64,000 nucleotides of DNA from Pseudomonas sp. 10S4 (lineage in GTDB: Bacteria; Pseudomonadota; Gammaproteobacteria; Pseudomonadales; Pseudomonadaceae), in NCBI RefSeq assembly GCF_034344865.1, contig NZ_CP133774.1:372001-436000 (forward strand), written 5' to 3'. A model generated the notes under the pieces. It did not search any database and was not told where the DNA came from. It was given only the letters and a program-made list of their open reading frames with translations. Position numbers and translations under genes: made by a program. Every line of letters begins with the position of its first letter. The first letter of the stretch is position 1. This document shows positions 1 through 9,491 of the stretch, in pieces.

Positions 1-814
1 TGGAGCGTCGGATTACCGAACGCACCACCGACCTGCGGGCCAGCAACGAACGGCTCAAAGGTCAGATCCGCGAACGCCGCCAGGCCGAAGAGACGTTACG
101 CCGGGCTCAGGATGAACTGGTCCAGGCCGGTAAACTGGCGGCCATCGGCCAGATGTCGACCAGCATTGCCCACGAATTGAACCAGCCACTGGCCGCGCTG
201 CGGACCTTGTCCGGCAACACCGTGCGCTTCCTCGAGCGCGGTCAGCTGGACGTCGCCAGCACCAACCTGAAAACCATCAACGAACTGATCGACCGCATGG
301 GCCGGATCACCGCCAGCCTGCGCTCCTTCGCCAAACGCGGCGATGACAAGGGCCAGGCCAGTCTGGGCAAAGCCGTCGACGCGGCGCTACAACTGCTCGG
401 CAGTCGGGTGGAAAGCGCTCACCTGCAACCGCATCGCGACTTCAAAGATGTGCAGGTGCAGATCGACCAGACGCGGCTTGAACAGATTCTGGTCAACCTG
501 ATCGGCAATGCCCTCGACGCCATGCAGGCCCAACCGCTACCGGAACTGTGGCTGGAAGGCGAAGAGTTCGACGGCAAATATCGCCTGCGGGTGCGCGACA
601 ACGGCCACGGCATCGACGCCGAAGCGCGCAAGCATTTGTTCGAACCGTTCTTCACCACCAAACCCGGCGCACAGGGCCTGGGCCTCGGCCTGACCCTCTC
701 CGCCAGCCTGGCCGCGGCCACTGGCGGCCACTTGGGTGTCGAACACCCGGCCAGCGGTGGCACCACCTTCGTCCTCAGTTTACCGTTGGTAAGCCCCACT
801 CCCGCCGAGCCAAT

Positions 815-818
<4 letters not shown>
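1..818 (+). CDS. dctB: C4-dicarboxylate sensor histidine kinase DctB (3' part)
   Basis: The gene enters from the left edge, and the reading frame is open from base 3. What is visible is the cytoplasmic end of a membrane sensor kinase: a coiled-coil linker (ERRITERTTDL), the phospho-acceptor helix with SIAHELNQPL, and an HATPase domain with an N box (NLIGNALDA), DNGHGI and GLGLGL. The linker and the sigma54 regulator directly downstream match DctB, the family that senses succinate, fumarate or malate in the periplasm and phosphorylates DctD. The stop codon overlaps the dctD start by four bases (ATGA), so the pair is translationally coupled. The N-terminal sensor and membrane segments lie outside the window, so the ligand cannot be confirmed here. 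Confidence 0.88.
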
Positions 819-2142
<1,324 letters not shown>

Positions 2143-2143
<1 letters not shown>

Positions 2144-2481
2144 TGGACCTGATTCTCAAGGCTGCTCTGGGCGCGGGTGTGGTGCTGATCCTCGCCGCGC
2201 TGGCCAAAACCAAAAACTACTACATCGCAGGCTTGGTGCCGCTGTTTCCGACCTTTGCCTTGATTGCGCATTACATCGTTGGAAAGGGTCGTTCGGTAGA
2301 CGATTTGAAGACCACCATCGTGTTTGGCATGTGGTCGATCATTCCGTACTTCGTCTATTTGGCGACGTTGTACGTGATGGTCGACCGGATGCGGTTGGAG
2401 GCTTCGTTGGCGGTGGCTGCGGTAGGCTGGTTGATCGCCGCGACCGTGCTCGTCAGCGTTTGGGTACGCGTCCACGCCTGA
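2143..2481 (+). CDS. glpM: GlpM family inner-membrane protein
   Basis: This 112-residue protein is almost entirely hydrophobic, with about four membrane segments. It carries the family's characteristic stretch KNYYIAGLVPLFPTFALIAH near residue 22. GlpM was named in Pseudomonas aeruginosa for an effect on glycerol metabolism and alginate production; its biochemical role is unknown. Its ATG shares one base with the dctD stop (TGATG), so it is probably co-transcribed and coupled with dctBD. The length is typical of the family. No other function is supported by the sequence. Confidence 0.85.
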
Positions 2482-2627
2482 CCAGTTGATCACCAAAATC
2501 TAATGTGGGACTGCGGCGCTGATGACTGGCCCGTCCCTTGCATTTACCCCCAAAGCCCTCTCGGCCGGCCTTCATGTGTGATGAACCCTGGTGTCTGAGA
2601 GCGCCCGCCAAAGGGTGAATCCTGACC

Positions 2628-3023
2628 GTGACCTTCTTAGATCCCGACCTGACGCTGACCGTCGTGCTGCTGGTCGCCTTTTCCATCGTGCTGGACGTCA
2701 TCGGCCAGCTCTGCTTCAAGCTCGGCCTGGACCGTTTGCCAGAACTGGAAGGCGGTTTCCGGCTGAACGCGTTCTGGGGCCAGGTGTTCAACGCACCGCT
2801 GCTGTGGGCCGGTATCGGCGCTTATGCGCTGGAGTTTTTCGTCTGGCTGGAAGCCCTGTCCCGCGCGCCTCTGAGCCTGTTGTTCCCCGCAGGAGCCCTG
2901 GCCTATTGCGGCGTGGTGCTGGCGGGCAAAGTGGTGCTCGGTGAAACCGTCAGCCGCCGACGCTGGCTTGCAACCCTGGTGATTACGGTGGGCGTGATGC
3001 TCGTGTGTGCCGGCCATGCCTGA
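2628..3023 (+). CDS. Small EamA/SMR-like transporter subunit A
   Basis: This 131-residue protein has about four transmembrane helices. The first helix carries a conserved pattern (DVIGQLCFKLG) also seen in the following gene (ESAGQIATKVGG), and the last helices resemble the drug/metabolite transporter superfamily (ArnE/ArnF or SMR type). The likely start is the GTG at 2628, about 12 bases after a purine-rich AAAGGG. With the next gene 31 bases away it probably forms a heterodimeric small exporter or flippase. The substrate is unknown; polyamines, aminosugar lipids and cations are all handled by relatives. Confidence 0.7.
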   Translation: MTFLDPDLTLTVVLLVAFSIVLDVIGQLCFKLGLDRLPELEGGFRLNAFWGQVFNAPLLWAGIGAYALEFFVWLEALSRAPLSLLFPAGALAYCGVVLAGKVVLGETVSRRRWLATLVITVGVMLVCAGHA

Positions 3024-3054
3024 CGCTCAATTGATCAGCAAAAGGAACAACTCG

Positions 3055-3438
3055 ATGGATTGGCTGCACGGGCGATTCGGCACTGTAGTGCTCTGGGCGC
3101 TGTTGATTCTTCTGGAGAGTGCCGGGCAGATCGCGACCAAAGTCGGCGGCGATCAGTTGGGGCAGATGACCTTCAGCCTGCAATGGCTACAAGCCGTGAT
3201 CGTCGACCCCGGCGTACTGTTTGCGGTGGGCTGCGGCATCGGCGCGTTCTTCGTGTGGATGCTGATTTTGCGCCGCAGCAGTCTGTCCCTGGCGTTTCCG
3301 CTCAGTTCGCTGGTATTCGTCGGGGTGTTATTGGGTTCGTGGCTGGGGCTGGGCGAGCAGATCAGCCTGCTGCACTGGGTGGGCGTGGCGGTGATTATTG
3401 GTGGGATTGCGTTGTTGGCGGAAGGCGAACAAACCTGA
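3055..3438 (+). CDS. Small EamA/SMR-like transporter subunit B
   Basis: This 127-residue, four-helix protein is homologous to the preceding gene and shares the G-Q-x-x-x-K motif in helix 1. The ATG at 3055 follows a good ribosome site (AAAGGAAC) and is preferred to an in-frame ATG at 3007 that would lie inside the upstream gene. The C-terminal half (SLAFPLSSLVFVGVLLG) is typical of EamA/SMR proteins. The two-gene arrangement of small subunits suggests a heterodimer with opposite membrane topologies, as in EbrAB or ArnEF. The substrate cannot be told from the sequence. A REP doublet follows the stop and may act as its transcription end. Confidence 0.72.
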   Translation: MDWLHGRFGTVVLWALLILLESAGQIATKVGGDQLGQMTFSLQWLQAVIVDPGVLFAVGCGIGAFFVWMLILRRSSLSLAFPLSSLVFVGVLLGSWLGLGEQISLLHWVGVAVIIGGIALLAEGEQT

Positions 3439-3454
3439 GGGCTACGCGATCCAT

Positions 3455-3590
3455 TGTGGCGAGGGAGCTTGCTCCCGTCGGGGGCGCAGCGGCCCCAGCA
3501 ATCTGTCAGTAGAATCACATTGGCAGGTTTACGACTGCTTCGCAGCCGAACGGGGGCAAGCCCCTCGCCACACAAGCTCGCTCGCCACAG
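3455..3590. repeat. REP doublet, family A
   Basis: Two facing copies of a palindrome with core GCGAGGGAGCTTGCTCCC are separated by a less conserved spacer; an extra partial copy sits at the right end. It lies between the convergent ends of the transporter pair and mipA, a usual place for REP sequences that act as mRNA stabilisers or terminators. Confidence 0.85.
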
Positions 3591-3609
3591 AGATCTGAGT
3601 GTTTTCAGG

Positions 3610-4362
3610 TTATTTGAACTTGTAAGCCACCGCAGCCTGCACTTCACCCTGATCGGGATTCCCCACCTGTTTGACGATGCTGCTGTCCGCCGCCGAACCG
3701 GTCAGGTGAATCCAGCTGGCGCTGGTCACCAGCGACCAATGCGGGGTCAGTGGAAATTCGAAGCTCTGGGTCAGCGCGACATTCTGCAAACCACCACTGG
3801 CGTTGTACCGGGCAATGCCCGAGTTCTGCGAGGCGTGAGCACTGACGCCGAAAAACGCCTGATTTTGCTGGGCATCGGCGAAGTGCGCGGTCAGATTACT
3901 ACTGCCGATCACGCCGCCACCCAGTGGATAACCGATCTCGCCACCCAAGCGCCCGACCACGCCGTCCGGCCCGCCGATGGCCTCGCCGATCGAGGCAAAT
4001 ACCCGCCAGAAATCAGCCGGTGCGTACTGCACAAAACCACCGACGACGCCCATATCCGGCACATCGTGCAAGCCTTGCAAATCACCGTTGGCAGTGCGCC
4101 CCGGCAGGTAATTCAGAAACGGCCCGGCGCTGAAACCATTGGCCTTCAAGGCGCTCCAGGTCAAACCGTCGTCAGTGCTGAGGCTGACATCGCCCCAGTC
4201 CAGATCCAGATACGGCACCGGCCGGGTTTCATTACGGCTGCCGGTCGGATCGTGGGGCTGATAACTCAGGCCCAAACCCGCTTCACCTGTGATGCCTTCG
4301 GCCATGACTTGGGCTGGCAGGCACGTCAGCGCCGCGAATAAAACAACTGTAATCCTCACCAT
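3610..4362 (-). CDS. mipA: MipA/OmpV family outer-membrane protein
   Basis: This 250-residue protein has a clear Sec signal peptide ending near AQVMA (about residue 21). The rest alternates short beta-strand-like stretches, with an early GEAGLGLSYQPHDPTGS segment and a C-terminal aromatic-rich strand (AAVAYKFK), as in MipA/OmpV barrels. MipA of E. coli scaffolds the murein hydrolase MltA to PBP1B; OmpV-like proteins in other bacteria respond to osmotic or peptide stress, so the precise role here is open. It is transcribed alone. An inverted repeat at 4440-4464, about 80 bases before the start, may be its operator. Confidence 0.8.
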   Translation of the reverse strand: MVRITVVLFAALTCLPAQVMAEGITGEAGLGLSYQPHDPTGSRNETRPVPYLDLDWGDVSLSTDDGLTWSALKANGFSAGPFLNYLPGRTANGDLQGLHDVPDMGVVGGFVQYAPADFWRVFASIGEAIGGPDGVVGRLGGEIGYPLGGGVIGSSNLTAHFADAQQNQAFFGVSAHASQNSGIARYNASGGLQNVALTQSFEFPLTPHWSLVTSASWIHLTGSAADSSIVKQVGNPDQGEVQAAVAYKFK

Positions 4363-4439
4363 GAGGCACTTCCTTATCTGAACATGCGCGCATCAATCCT
4401 CGTTTTGCCGATCCTGCGCAAGCACTCATGTTGTTTGTA

Positions 4440-4464
4440 GCAAGCTACAAAAATTGTAGCTTGC
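4440..4464. promoter_or_regulatory. 25-bp perfect inverted repeat, candidate operator
   Basis: Arms of 11 bases (GCAAGCTACAA and TTGTAGCTTGC) flank a 3-base centre. A third GTAGC lies just before, so GTAGC/GCTAC recurs three times in about 27 bases. It stands between the divergent mipA and HAD-phosphatase genes and could serve either. No T-run follows in either direction, which argues against a simple terminator. Confidence 0.55.
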
Positions 4465-4513
4465 CTGACACAACCCCCTACCACAACCCCGGCAATACGG
4501 GGCCAGACCGGGT

Positions 4514-4529
4514 TGGCACAGTCCCTGCT
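4514..4529 (+). promoter_or_regulatory. Candidate sigma54 (-24/-12) promoter
   Basis: TGGCAC, five bases, then CTGCT matches the sigma54 consensus TGGCAC-N5-TTGCW with one mismatch. It sits about 50 bases before the HAD phosphatase start, a suitable spacing for the promoter of the three-gene operon 4581-7567. The sigma54 activator encoded at 9481 is a possible but unproven partner. Confidence 0.45.
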
Positions 4530-4580
4530 CTACCCCCTTGGCAAGCGCAAACAGCGCGCCCTGCTCAATAGGTAAAGCAG

Positions 4581-5303
4581 ATGAATGATTGGCATATCGT
4601 GTGTGATTTCGACGGGACCATCACCCGCACCGACGTGATCGACAGCATCCTCCAGCGTTTCGCCGACCCAAGCTGGGAAGCGATCGAAGATGAGTGGCTG
4701 CGAGGCGACATTGGTTCGCGTGAGTGCCTCAGCCGCCAGCTCTCGCTGGTCAAGGCCACGCCGACCGACCTGCTCGCCTTTTTCGACACGATCGAAATCG
4801 ATCCGGACTTCCCCGACTTCGTCGATCACGTGATCGGCCTCGGCGCCTCCCTTGAAGTGGTCAGCGACGGCATCGAACAAGGCATCGCGCGAATCCTCGC
4901 GCGCAACTACGTGACCCTGTTGCCGATCCTCGCCAACCGTTTGCGTCAACTCGATCACGAGAGCTGGCGCATCGACTTTCCATACTCCAGCGATGCCTGC
5001 CGCGCCGCTTCCGGCAACTGCAAATGCAAGTCCACGCCCAAGACCAAACGCGTGTTGGTGATCGGCGACGGTCAGTCCGACATGTGCGTGGCCTCCACCG
5101 CCGACTTCGTGTTCGCCAAGGATCGCCTGGCCGAGCACTGCGAGCGCAACGGCATTGCCTACGCCCGCTTCGACAGTTTCGCCGAGATCCCGGCCCTGCT
5201 GGCCCAACTGCCGGCCGGCCGCGCAGCCAACGCTACCGCTTTCGCCCTTGAAACCACTTCTGACTACGCGTCAAACAATCAGGAACTCTTCAATCATGTC
5301 TGA
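4581..5303 (+). CDS. HAD-IB family phosphatase, MtnX/SerB-like
   Basis: This 240-residue HAD hydrolase has the nucleophile motif DFDGTIT at residues 9-15, a Thr/Ser motif II (VVSDG), and the motif III/IV region VLVIGDGQSDMCVA. These place it in subfamily IB with phosphoserine phosphatase and MtnX. A CKCK cluster near residue 150 resembles a metal-binding loop and is unusual. Its stop overlaps the aminotransferase start by eight bases, and a third gene overlaps in turn, so the three enzymes form a coupled operon. Phosphatase, aminotransferase and esterase together suggest synthesis or salvage of an amino-compound; the substrate is unknown. Confidence 0.78.
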   Translation: MNDWHIVCDFDGTITRTDVIDSILQRFADPSWEAIEDEWLRGDIGSRECLSRQLSLVKATPTDLLAFFDTIEIDPDFPDFVDHVIGLGASLEVVSDGIEQGIARILARNYVTLLPILANRLRQLDHESWRIDFPYSSDACRAASGNCKCKSTPKTKRVLVIGDGQSDMCVASTADFVFAKDRLAEHCERNGIAYARFDSFAEIPALLAQLPAGRAANATAFALETTSDYASNNQELFNHV

Positions 5304-6692
5304 TATCCGAATTGCTACTCCCGAAGACCAGGTGCTTCTGGATAAAGAAGCCAAGTACTGCTCTTACGGCGACACCGTTCACTACATCGATCCGCCGCGT
5401 ATTTTCAGCCGTTGCGAAGGTTCCTACGTCTGGGACACCGAAGACCAGGCTTACCTCGACCTGCAAATGTGGTACTCGGCCGTTAACTTCGGTTACGCCA
5501 ACCCGCGCCTGAACAACGCGCTGAAACAGCAGATCGACACCCTGCCGCAGATCGCCAGCCAATACCTGCACAAAGGCAAAATCGAGCTGTCGGAAATGAT
5601 CGCCGTCGATGCCAAGAACAAGTTCGGCCTCGACGGTCGCGTGCACTTCAACGTCGGCGGTTCGCAGTCCATCGAAGACTCGCTGAAAGTCGTGCGTAAC
5701 GCTTCCAACGGCAAGAGCCTGATGTTCGCCTTCGAAGGCGGCTACCACGGCCGTACCCTCGGCGCGTCGTCGATCACCTCCAGCTTCCGCTATCGTCGCC
5801 GCTACGGTCACTTCGGCGAGCGCGCCAACTTCATCCCGTTCCCGTACCACTTCCGCGGCCCAAAAGGCATGACCAAGGAAGAATACGGCAGCCAGTGCGT
5901 GCAGAATTTCGCTCGCCTGTTCGAGACTGAATACAACGGCGTTTGGGACCCGAAAACCAACCAGTGCGAGATACGCGGCGTTCTTCGTCGAGCCGATCCA
6001 GGGCGATGGCGGCATCGTCATCCCCGCCGATGAACTTCTACAGCGAACTCAAGCAAGTGCTGGATCAGCACGGCATCCTGATGGTCGTCGACGAAATCCA
6101 GATGGGTTTCTGGCGCACCGGCAAGCTGTGGTCGATCGAACACTTCGACGTCAAACCGGACGTGATCGTCTTCGGTAAAGCGCTGACCAACGGCCTAAAC
6201 CCGCTGGGCGGCATCTGGGCCAAAGAAGAACTGATCAACCCGAAAATCTTCCCGCCAGGTTCGACTCACTCCACCTTCGCGTCCAACCCATTGGGCACCG
6301 CGGTAGGTCTGGAAATGTTCAAAATGACCAGCGAAGTCGACTACGGCGCGATGGTTATGGCCAAGGGCAAATACTTCCTTGAAGGCCTGAAAGAACTGCA
6401 AAAACGCTACCCGATCATCGGCGACGTCGATGGCCTGGGCCTGGCTCTGCGCTGCGAAATCTGCGGCCCGGACGGTTTCACTCCGGACAAGGCCACCCTG
6501 GACTTCATGGTCGACGAAGGCATGAAGGGCGACATCGAAGTTGATGGCAAACGCCTGGGCCTGATCCTCGACGTGGGCGGCTACTACAAGAACGTGATCA
6601 CCCTGGCGCCGTCGCTGGAAATCAGCTACCCGGAAATCGACCTCGGTCTGGCCCTGCTCGACCGTCTGCTGCACCGGGCAATGAAACGATGA
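5296..6692 (+). pseudogene. Class III (PLP) aminotransferase, two frameshifts
   Basis: This would be a class III aminotransferase of about 464 residues. The N-terminal part reads to about 5970 with GGYHGRTLG. The segment 5972-6021 continues in a second frame (AAFFVEPIQGDGGIVI), and the rest is in a third frame with VVDEIQMGFWRTG and the PLP-lysine region FGKALTNGLNPLGG. One extra A near 5971 and one extra C in the CCCC near 6022 explain this exactly. Every expected motif is present when the frames are joined, so the gene is probably intact in the organism. It overlaps both neighbours (eight bases upstream, ATGA downstream). The amino donor and acceptor are unknown. Confidence 0.8.
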
Positions 6693-7567
6693 ACCACGAC
6701 GAGATCGATCTTGGCGAAGGCAACGCCGGTTTCGTTCTCGGCACAGGGGAGGTCGCGGTGGTGTTGATCCACGGCCTCACCGGCACCCCGACGGAACTCC
6801 GTCGGGTGGCCATGGGCCTGGCGAAAGCCGGGCACACGGTCTACGTGCCCACCCTGGCCGGGCACTGCGGTGGTAACGCCGACCTGCAAGCCACTGGCTG
6901 GCGCGACTGGTACGAAAGCGCGCGCAACACCTTCGTCGGTGTACGGCGCAAGCACGAACGCGTATTCGTCGGTGGCTTGTCCATGGGCGCGGTCATGTCG
7001 ATGTACATGGCAGCCGAGCACCCGGGGCAAATCGAAGGGCTGATGCTGTATTCGACCACCCTGCGCTACGACGGCTGGAGCATCAACAAACTGGCGTTCC
7101 TCACGCCATTGCTGATGAAAATCCCGTTCGGCGTGAACCTGTGCAGCTTCGAAGAAAAACCACCTTACGGCATCAAGAACGAACGCCTGCGGGCGATCGT
7201 CGAGCGTCAGATGAAGGAAGGCGAAAGCAGCCAGGCCGGTTTGCTGACCATGGAAGGCGTCACTGTGCGCGAACTGCACCGTCTGAACGCCGTCGTGAAA
7301 AAACGCATGCCGTCGATCACCACGCCTGCGTTGGTGGTGCACTCCATCGAAGACGACATCACCAGCCGCTGGAACGCCGATTACGTTGAACGCAAGCTCG
7401 GCGGGCCGGTGGTCAAAGTGTTGCTGGATGACTGCTATCACATGATCACCGTCGACCTGCAATATCGCCGGGTGATTGAACTGAGCGTGGACTTCATCGA
7501 TCAGCGCTTCATGCAACAACGCTCCGCCCCGCTCCCCCTGCGCGAAGAGTATCGGCAGTTAGCCTGA
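6689..7567 (+). CDS. Alpha/beta hydrolase, Est30-like carboxylesterase
   Basis: This 292-residue alpha/beta hydrolase has an oxyanion-hole segment VLIHGLTGTPTEL near residue 25 and the nucleophile elbow GLSMG. The probable acid lies in VVHSIEDDIT and the catalytic His in DDCYHMITVD. The pattern resembles thermophilic carboxylesterase Est30 and monoacylglycerol lipases. There is no signal peptide, so it should act in the cytoplasm. Its ATG overlaps the aminotransferase stop (ATGA), making it the third gene of a coupled operon. It may release or cleave the acylated product of the two preceding enzymes; that is inference from position. Confidence 0.82.
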   Translation: MNHDEIDLGEGNAGFVLGTGEVAVVLIHGLTGTPTELRRVAMGLAKAGHTVYVPTLAGHCGGNADLQATGWRDWYESARNTFVGVRRKHERVFVGGLSMGAVMSMYMAAEHPGQIEGLMLYSTTLRYDGWSINKLAFLTPLLMKIPFGVNLCSFEEKPPYGIKNERLRAIVERQMKEGESSQAGLLTMEGVTVRELHRLNAVVKKRMPSITTPALVVHSIEDDITSRWNADYVERKLGGPVVKVLLDDCYHMITVDLQYRRVIELSVDFIDQRFMQQRSAPLPLREEYRQLA

Positions 7568-7694
7568 CAGCCTGGCGCACCCGGTTGTAGACGGGTCGCC
7601 ACTGGCGGGGCAATGTCGGCTACTGTATTGACCAAGGCATCACCCAATATCCTGTAGTGAACCTGTTTATCGATTCGAACTGAACCGACCCGCC

Positions 7695-9491
7695 ATGGCT
7701 TTCGACAAGCGAAACCCGATGACCAAACACCGACCTGCCAAAGCCCGACCCTTCGCCCTCTCCGGCTGGAGCCTGCAACGCAAACTGGTCCTGGCCTTCT
7801 GGCTGGTCAGCGTGATCCCGACCATGATCGCCGCCGAACTTGCGGCCACCACCCTGTCGCAGATCTTCGACAGCAACGTGCGCATCTGGCTGCAAGAATC
7901 GACCAAGATCGTCGAGGACGAGATCAGCGAAATCCTGCGGGACAACGCCCGAGTGGCGCAGTTGTTTCTGCGTTACACCCGCCCGCAGATTGATAAGTTT
8001 TCGGGGCGCCACAACCGCATGACCACAGACATCGCTGATTCCATGGGCATCGACGCCGTCGCCCTGGTGCGCAGCAGCGACCATGCCGTGGTGTTCAGCA
8101 CCGCCGCCGATGACATCATCCGGCAGATCAGCACCGCGCCCAAAGCCGTGTTGCAAACCTTGCAAATCGGCGGTGTCGCGACCGGCGCAGTGGTGTCGAC
8201 CTTCGAGACCGAGCAGAACGGCGTCGCTTACAAACTGGTGATTGCCACCTACCTCGACAACAGCTTCCTGACCAGTGTCTCCGATGTGCACTCGCTGGAC
8301 TTGCGCCTGTACCTGGCCAAGGGCGACAGCTTTTCGGAGATTTTCTCCAGTCAGCGCTTCGAGGATCACCCGGCGGCCGTGCCGGAAAAAATCGAGCAGA
8401 TCCTGCGCACCACCAAGCAGCCGACCGAGCAATTCACCAGCCGTTACAGCGGCATCTATCGGCCGATCCTCAACGAAAACGGCGATCTTCAGGGCGTGAT
8501 TTTCAGTGGTCTGCTGCGCCACACCAGCCTGGTCGGGCTGGTGAATCAGAGCAACCTGTTCATCCTGATCTTCCTGCTCAGCTCAGCCGCTTCCCTGGGC
8601 GTTGGCTGGCTGGTTTCGCAACGCCTGACCCAACCGTTGCGCGGTTTGTCCAAAGGCGTGCAAGCGGTGATTGCCGGGGATTATCGCCAACGCTTGTCGG
8701 TGACTGGTGGCGATGAACTGGCGGAGTTGAGCAGCACCTTCAACCACATGAGCGAACGCCTCGGCGAATTGCAAAACCTCGAATCGCAGCTGCGCCGCCG
8801 CGACCGTCTGCATGCACTGGGCGAAGTCGCCATGGGCCTGGCCCATGAAATCCGTAACCCGCTGGGCATCATCAAGACCGCGACCCAACTGTTGCACCGG
8901 CGCGCCGATTTGCCCGAGACCGACAAGCGTCACCTGGAATACGTGGTCAGCGAAGTCAGCCGGATCAACGACCTGATCACCGATTTCCTCGACTTTGCCA
9001 AACCCAGCGCGCCGCTGCGTTCGACCGAACCGGCCCGGATGTTGGTCGATGAACTGGTCGGGTTCTGCGCCCCGGAACTGGCCAGCCATCACATTGAGGT
9101 GCACATCGACGATCAAGCCCCCGGCGCGACCTTGTACGCCGATGCGCGCCAGCTCAAACAGGCCGGGCTGAACCTGATCGTCAACGCCATCGACGCCATG
9201 CCCGACGGCGGCCAACTGACCTTGGGCATTCGTCGTGATGCCACCTTCACCGTGATCAGCGTGGCGGACACCGGCATGGGCATTGAGCCAGACATGCTCG
9301 AACGAATTTTCACCCCGTTTGTCACGACCAAGGCCTCCGGCACCGGGCTGGGCCTGGCCAAGGTCTTTTCGATCATGGAAAACCATGACGGGCGCATCGA
9401 ATGCACCAGCGAAAAAGATGCCGGGGCGACCTTCAGCCTGTACATTCCGGCCCATGGTGAAGACTTCGACGAGGCAAGCGATGACACATAA
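7695..9491 (+). CDS. Membrane sensor histidine kinase (partner of 9481 regulator)
   Basis: This 598-residue kinase has a first membrane segment near residues 30-50 (KLVLAFWLVSVIPTMIAA), then a periplasmic sensor of about 220 residues. A second membrane segment follows near 280-300, then HAMP (LTQPLRGLSKGVQAV). The dimerisation/His domain has VAMGLAHEIRNPLG, and the HATPase has NLIVNAIDAMPDGG, DTGMGI and GTGLGLAK. It resembles NtrY/AtoS-type kinases that pair with sigma54 activators. The next gene starts 11 bases before its stop, confirming the pair. A start at 7719 (MTKHRP) is also possible, as neither has a strong ribosome site. The signal is unknown. Confidence 0.87.
   Translation: MAFDKRNPMTKHRPAKARPFALSGWSLQRKLVLAFWLVSVIPTMIAAELAATTLSQIFDSNVRIWLQESTKIVEDEISEILRDNARVAQLFLRYTRPQIDKFSGRHNRMTTDIADSMGIDAVALVRSSDHAVVFSTAADDIIRQISTAPKAVLQTLQIGGVATGAVVSTFETEQNGVAYKLVIATYLDNSFLTSVSDVHSLDLRLYLAKGDSFSEIFSSQRFEDHPAAVPEKIEQILRTTKQPTEQFTSRYSGIYRPILNENGDLQGVIFSGLLRHTSLVGLVNQSNLFILIFLLSSAASLGVGWLVSQRLTQPLRGLSKGVQAVIAGDYRQRLSVTGGDELAELSSTFNHMSERLGELQNLESQLRRRDRLHALGEVAMGLAHEIRNPLGIIKTATQLLHRRADLPETDKRHLEYVVSEVSRINDLITDFLDFAKPSAPLRSTEPARMLVDELVGFCAPELASHHIEVHIDDQAPGATLYADARQLKQAGLNLIVNAIDAMPDGGQLTLGIRRDATFTVISVADTGMGIEPDMLERIFTPFVTTKASGTGLGLAKVFSIMENHDGRIECTSEKDAGATFSLYIPAHGEDFDEASDDT

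Noticed and set aside
5960..6030. Programmed frameshifting in the aminotransferase
   Set aside because: Two separate insertions 50 bases apart with no slippery heptamer or pseudoknot; the same kind of break occurs across the window in unrelated genes.
5943..6692. A separate short aminotransferase gene starting at 5943
   Set aside because: Its first 20 residues are out-of-frame noise; the true N-terminal part is upstream in another frame.
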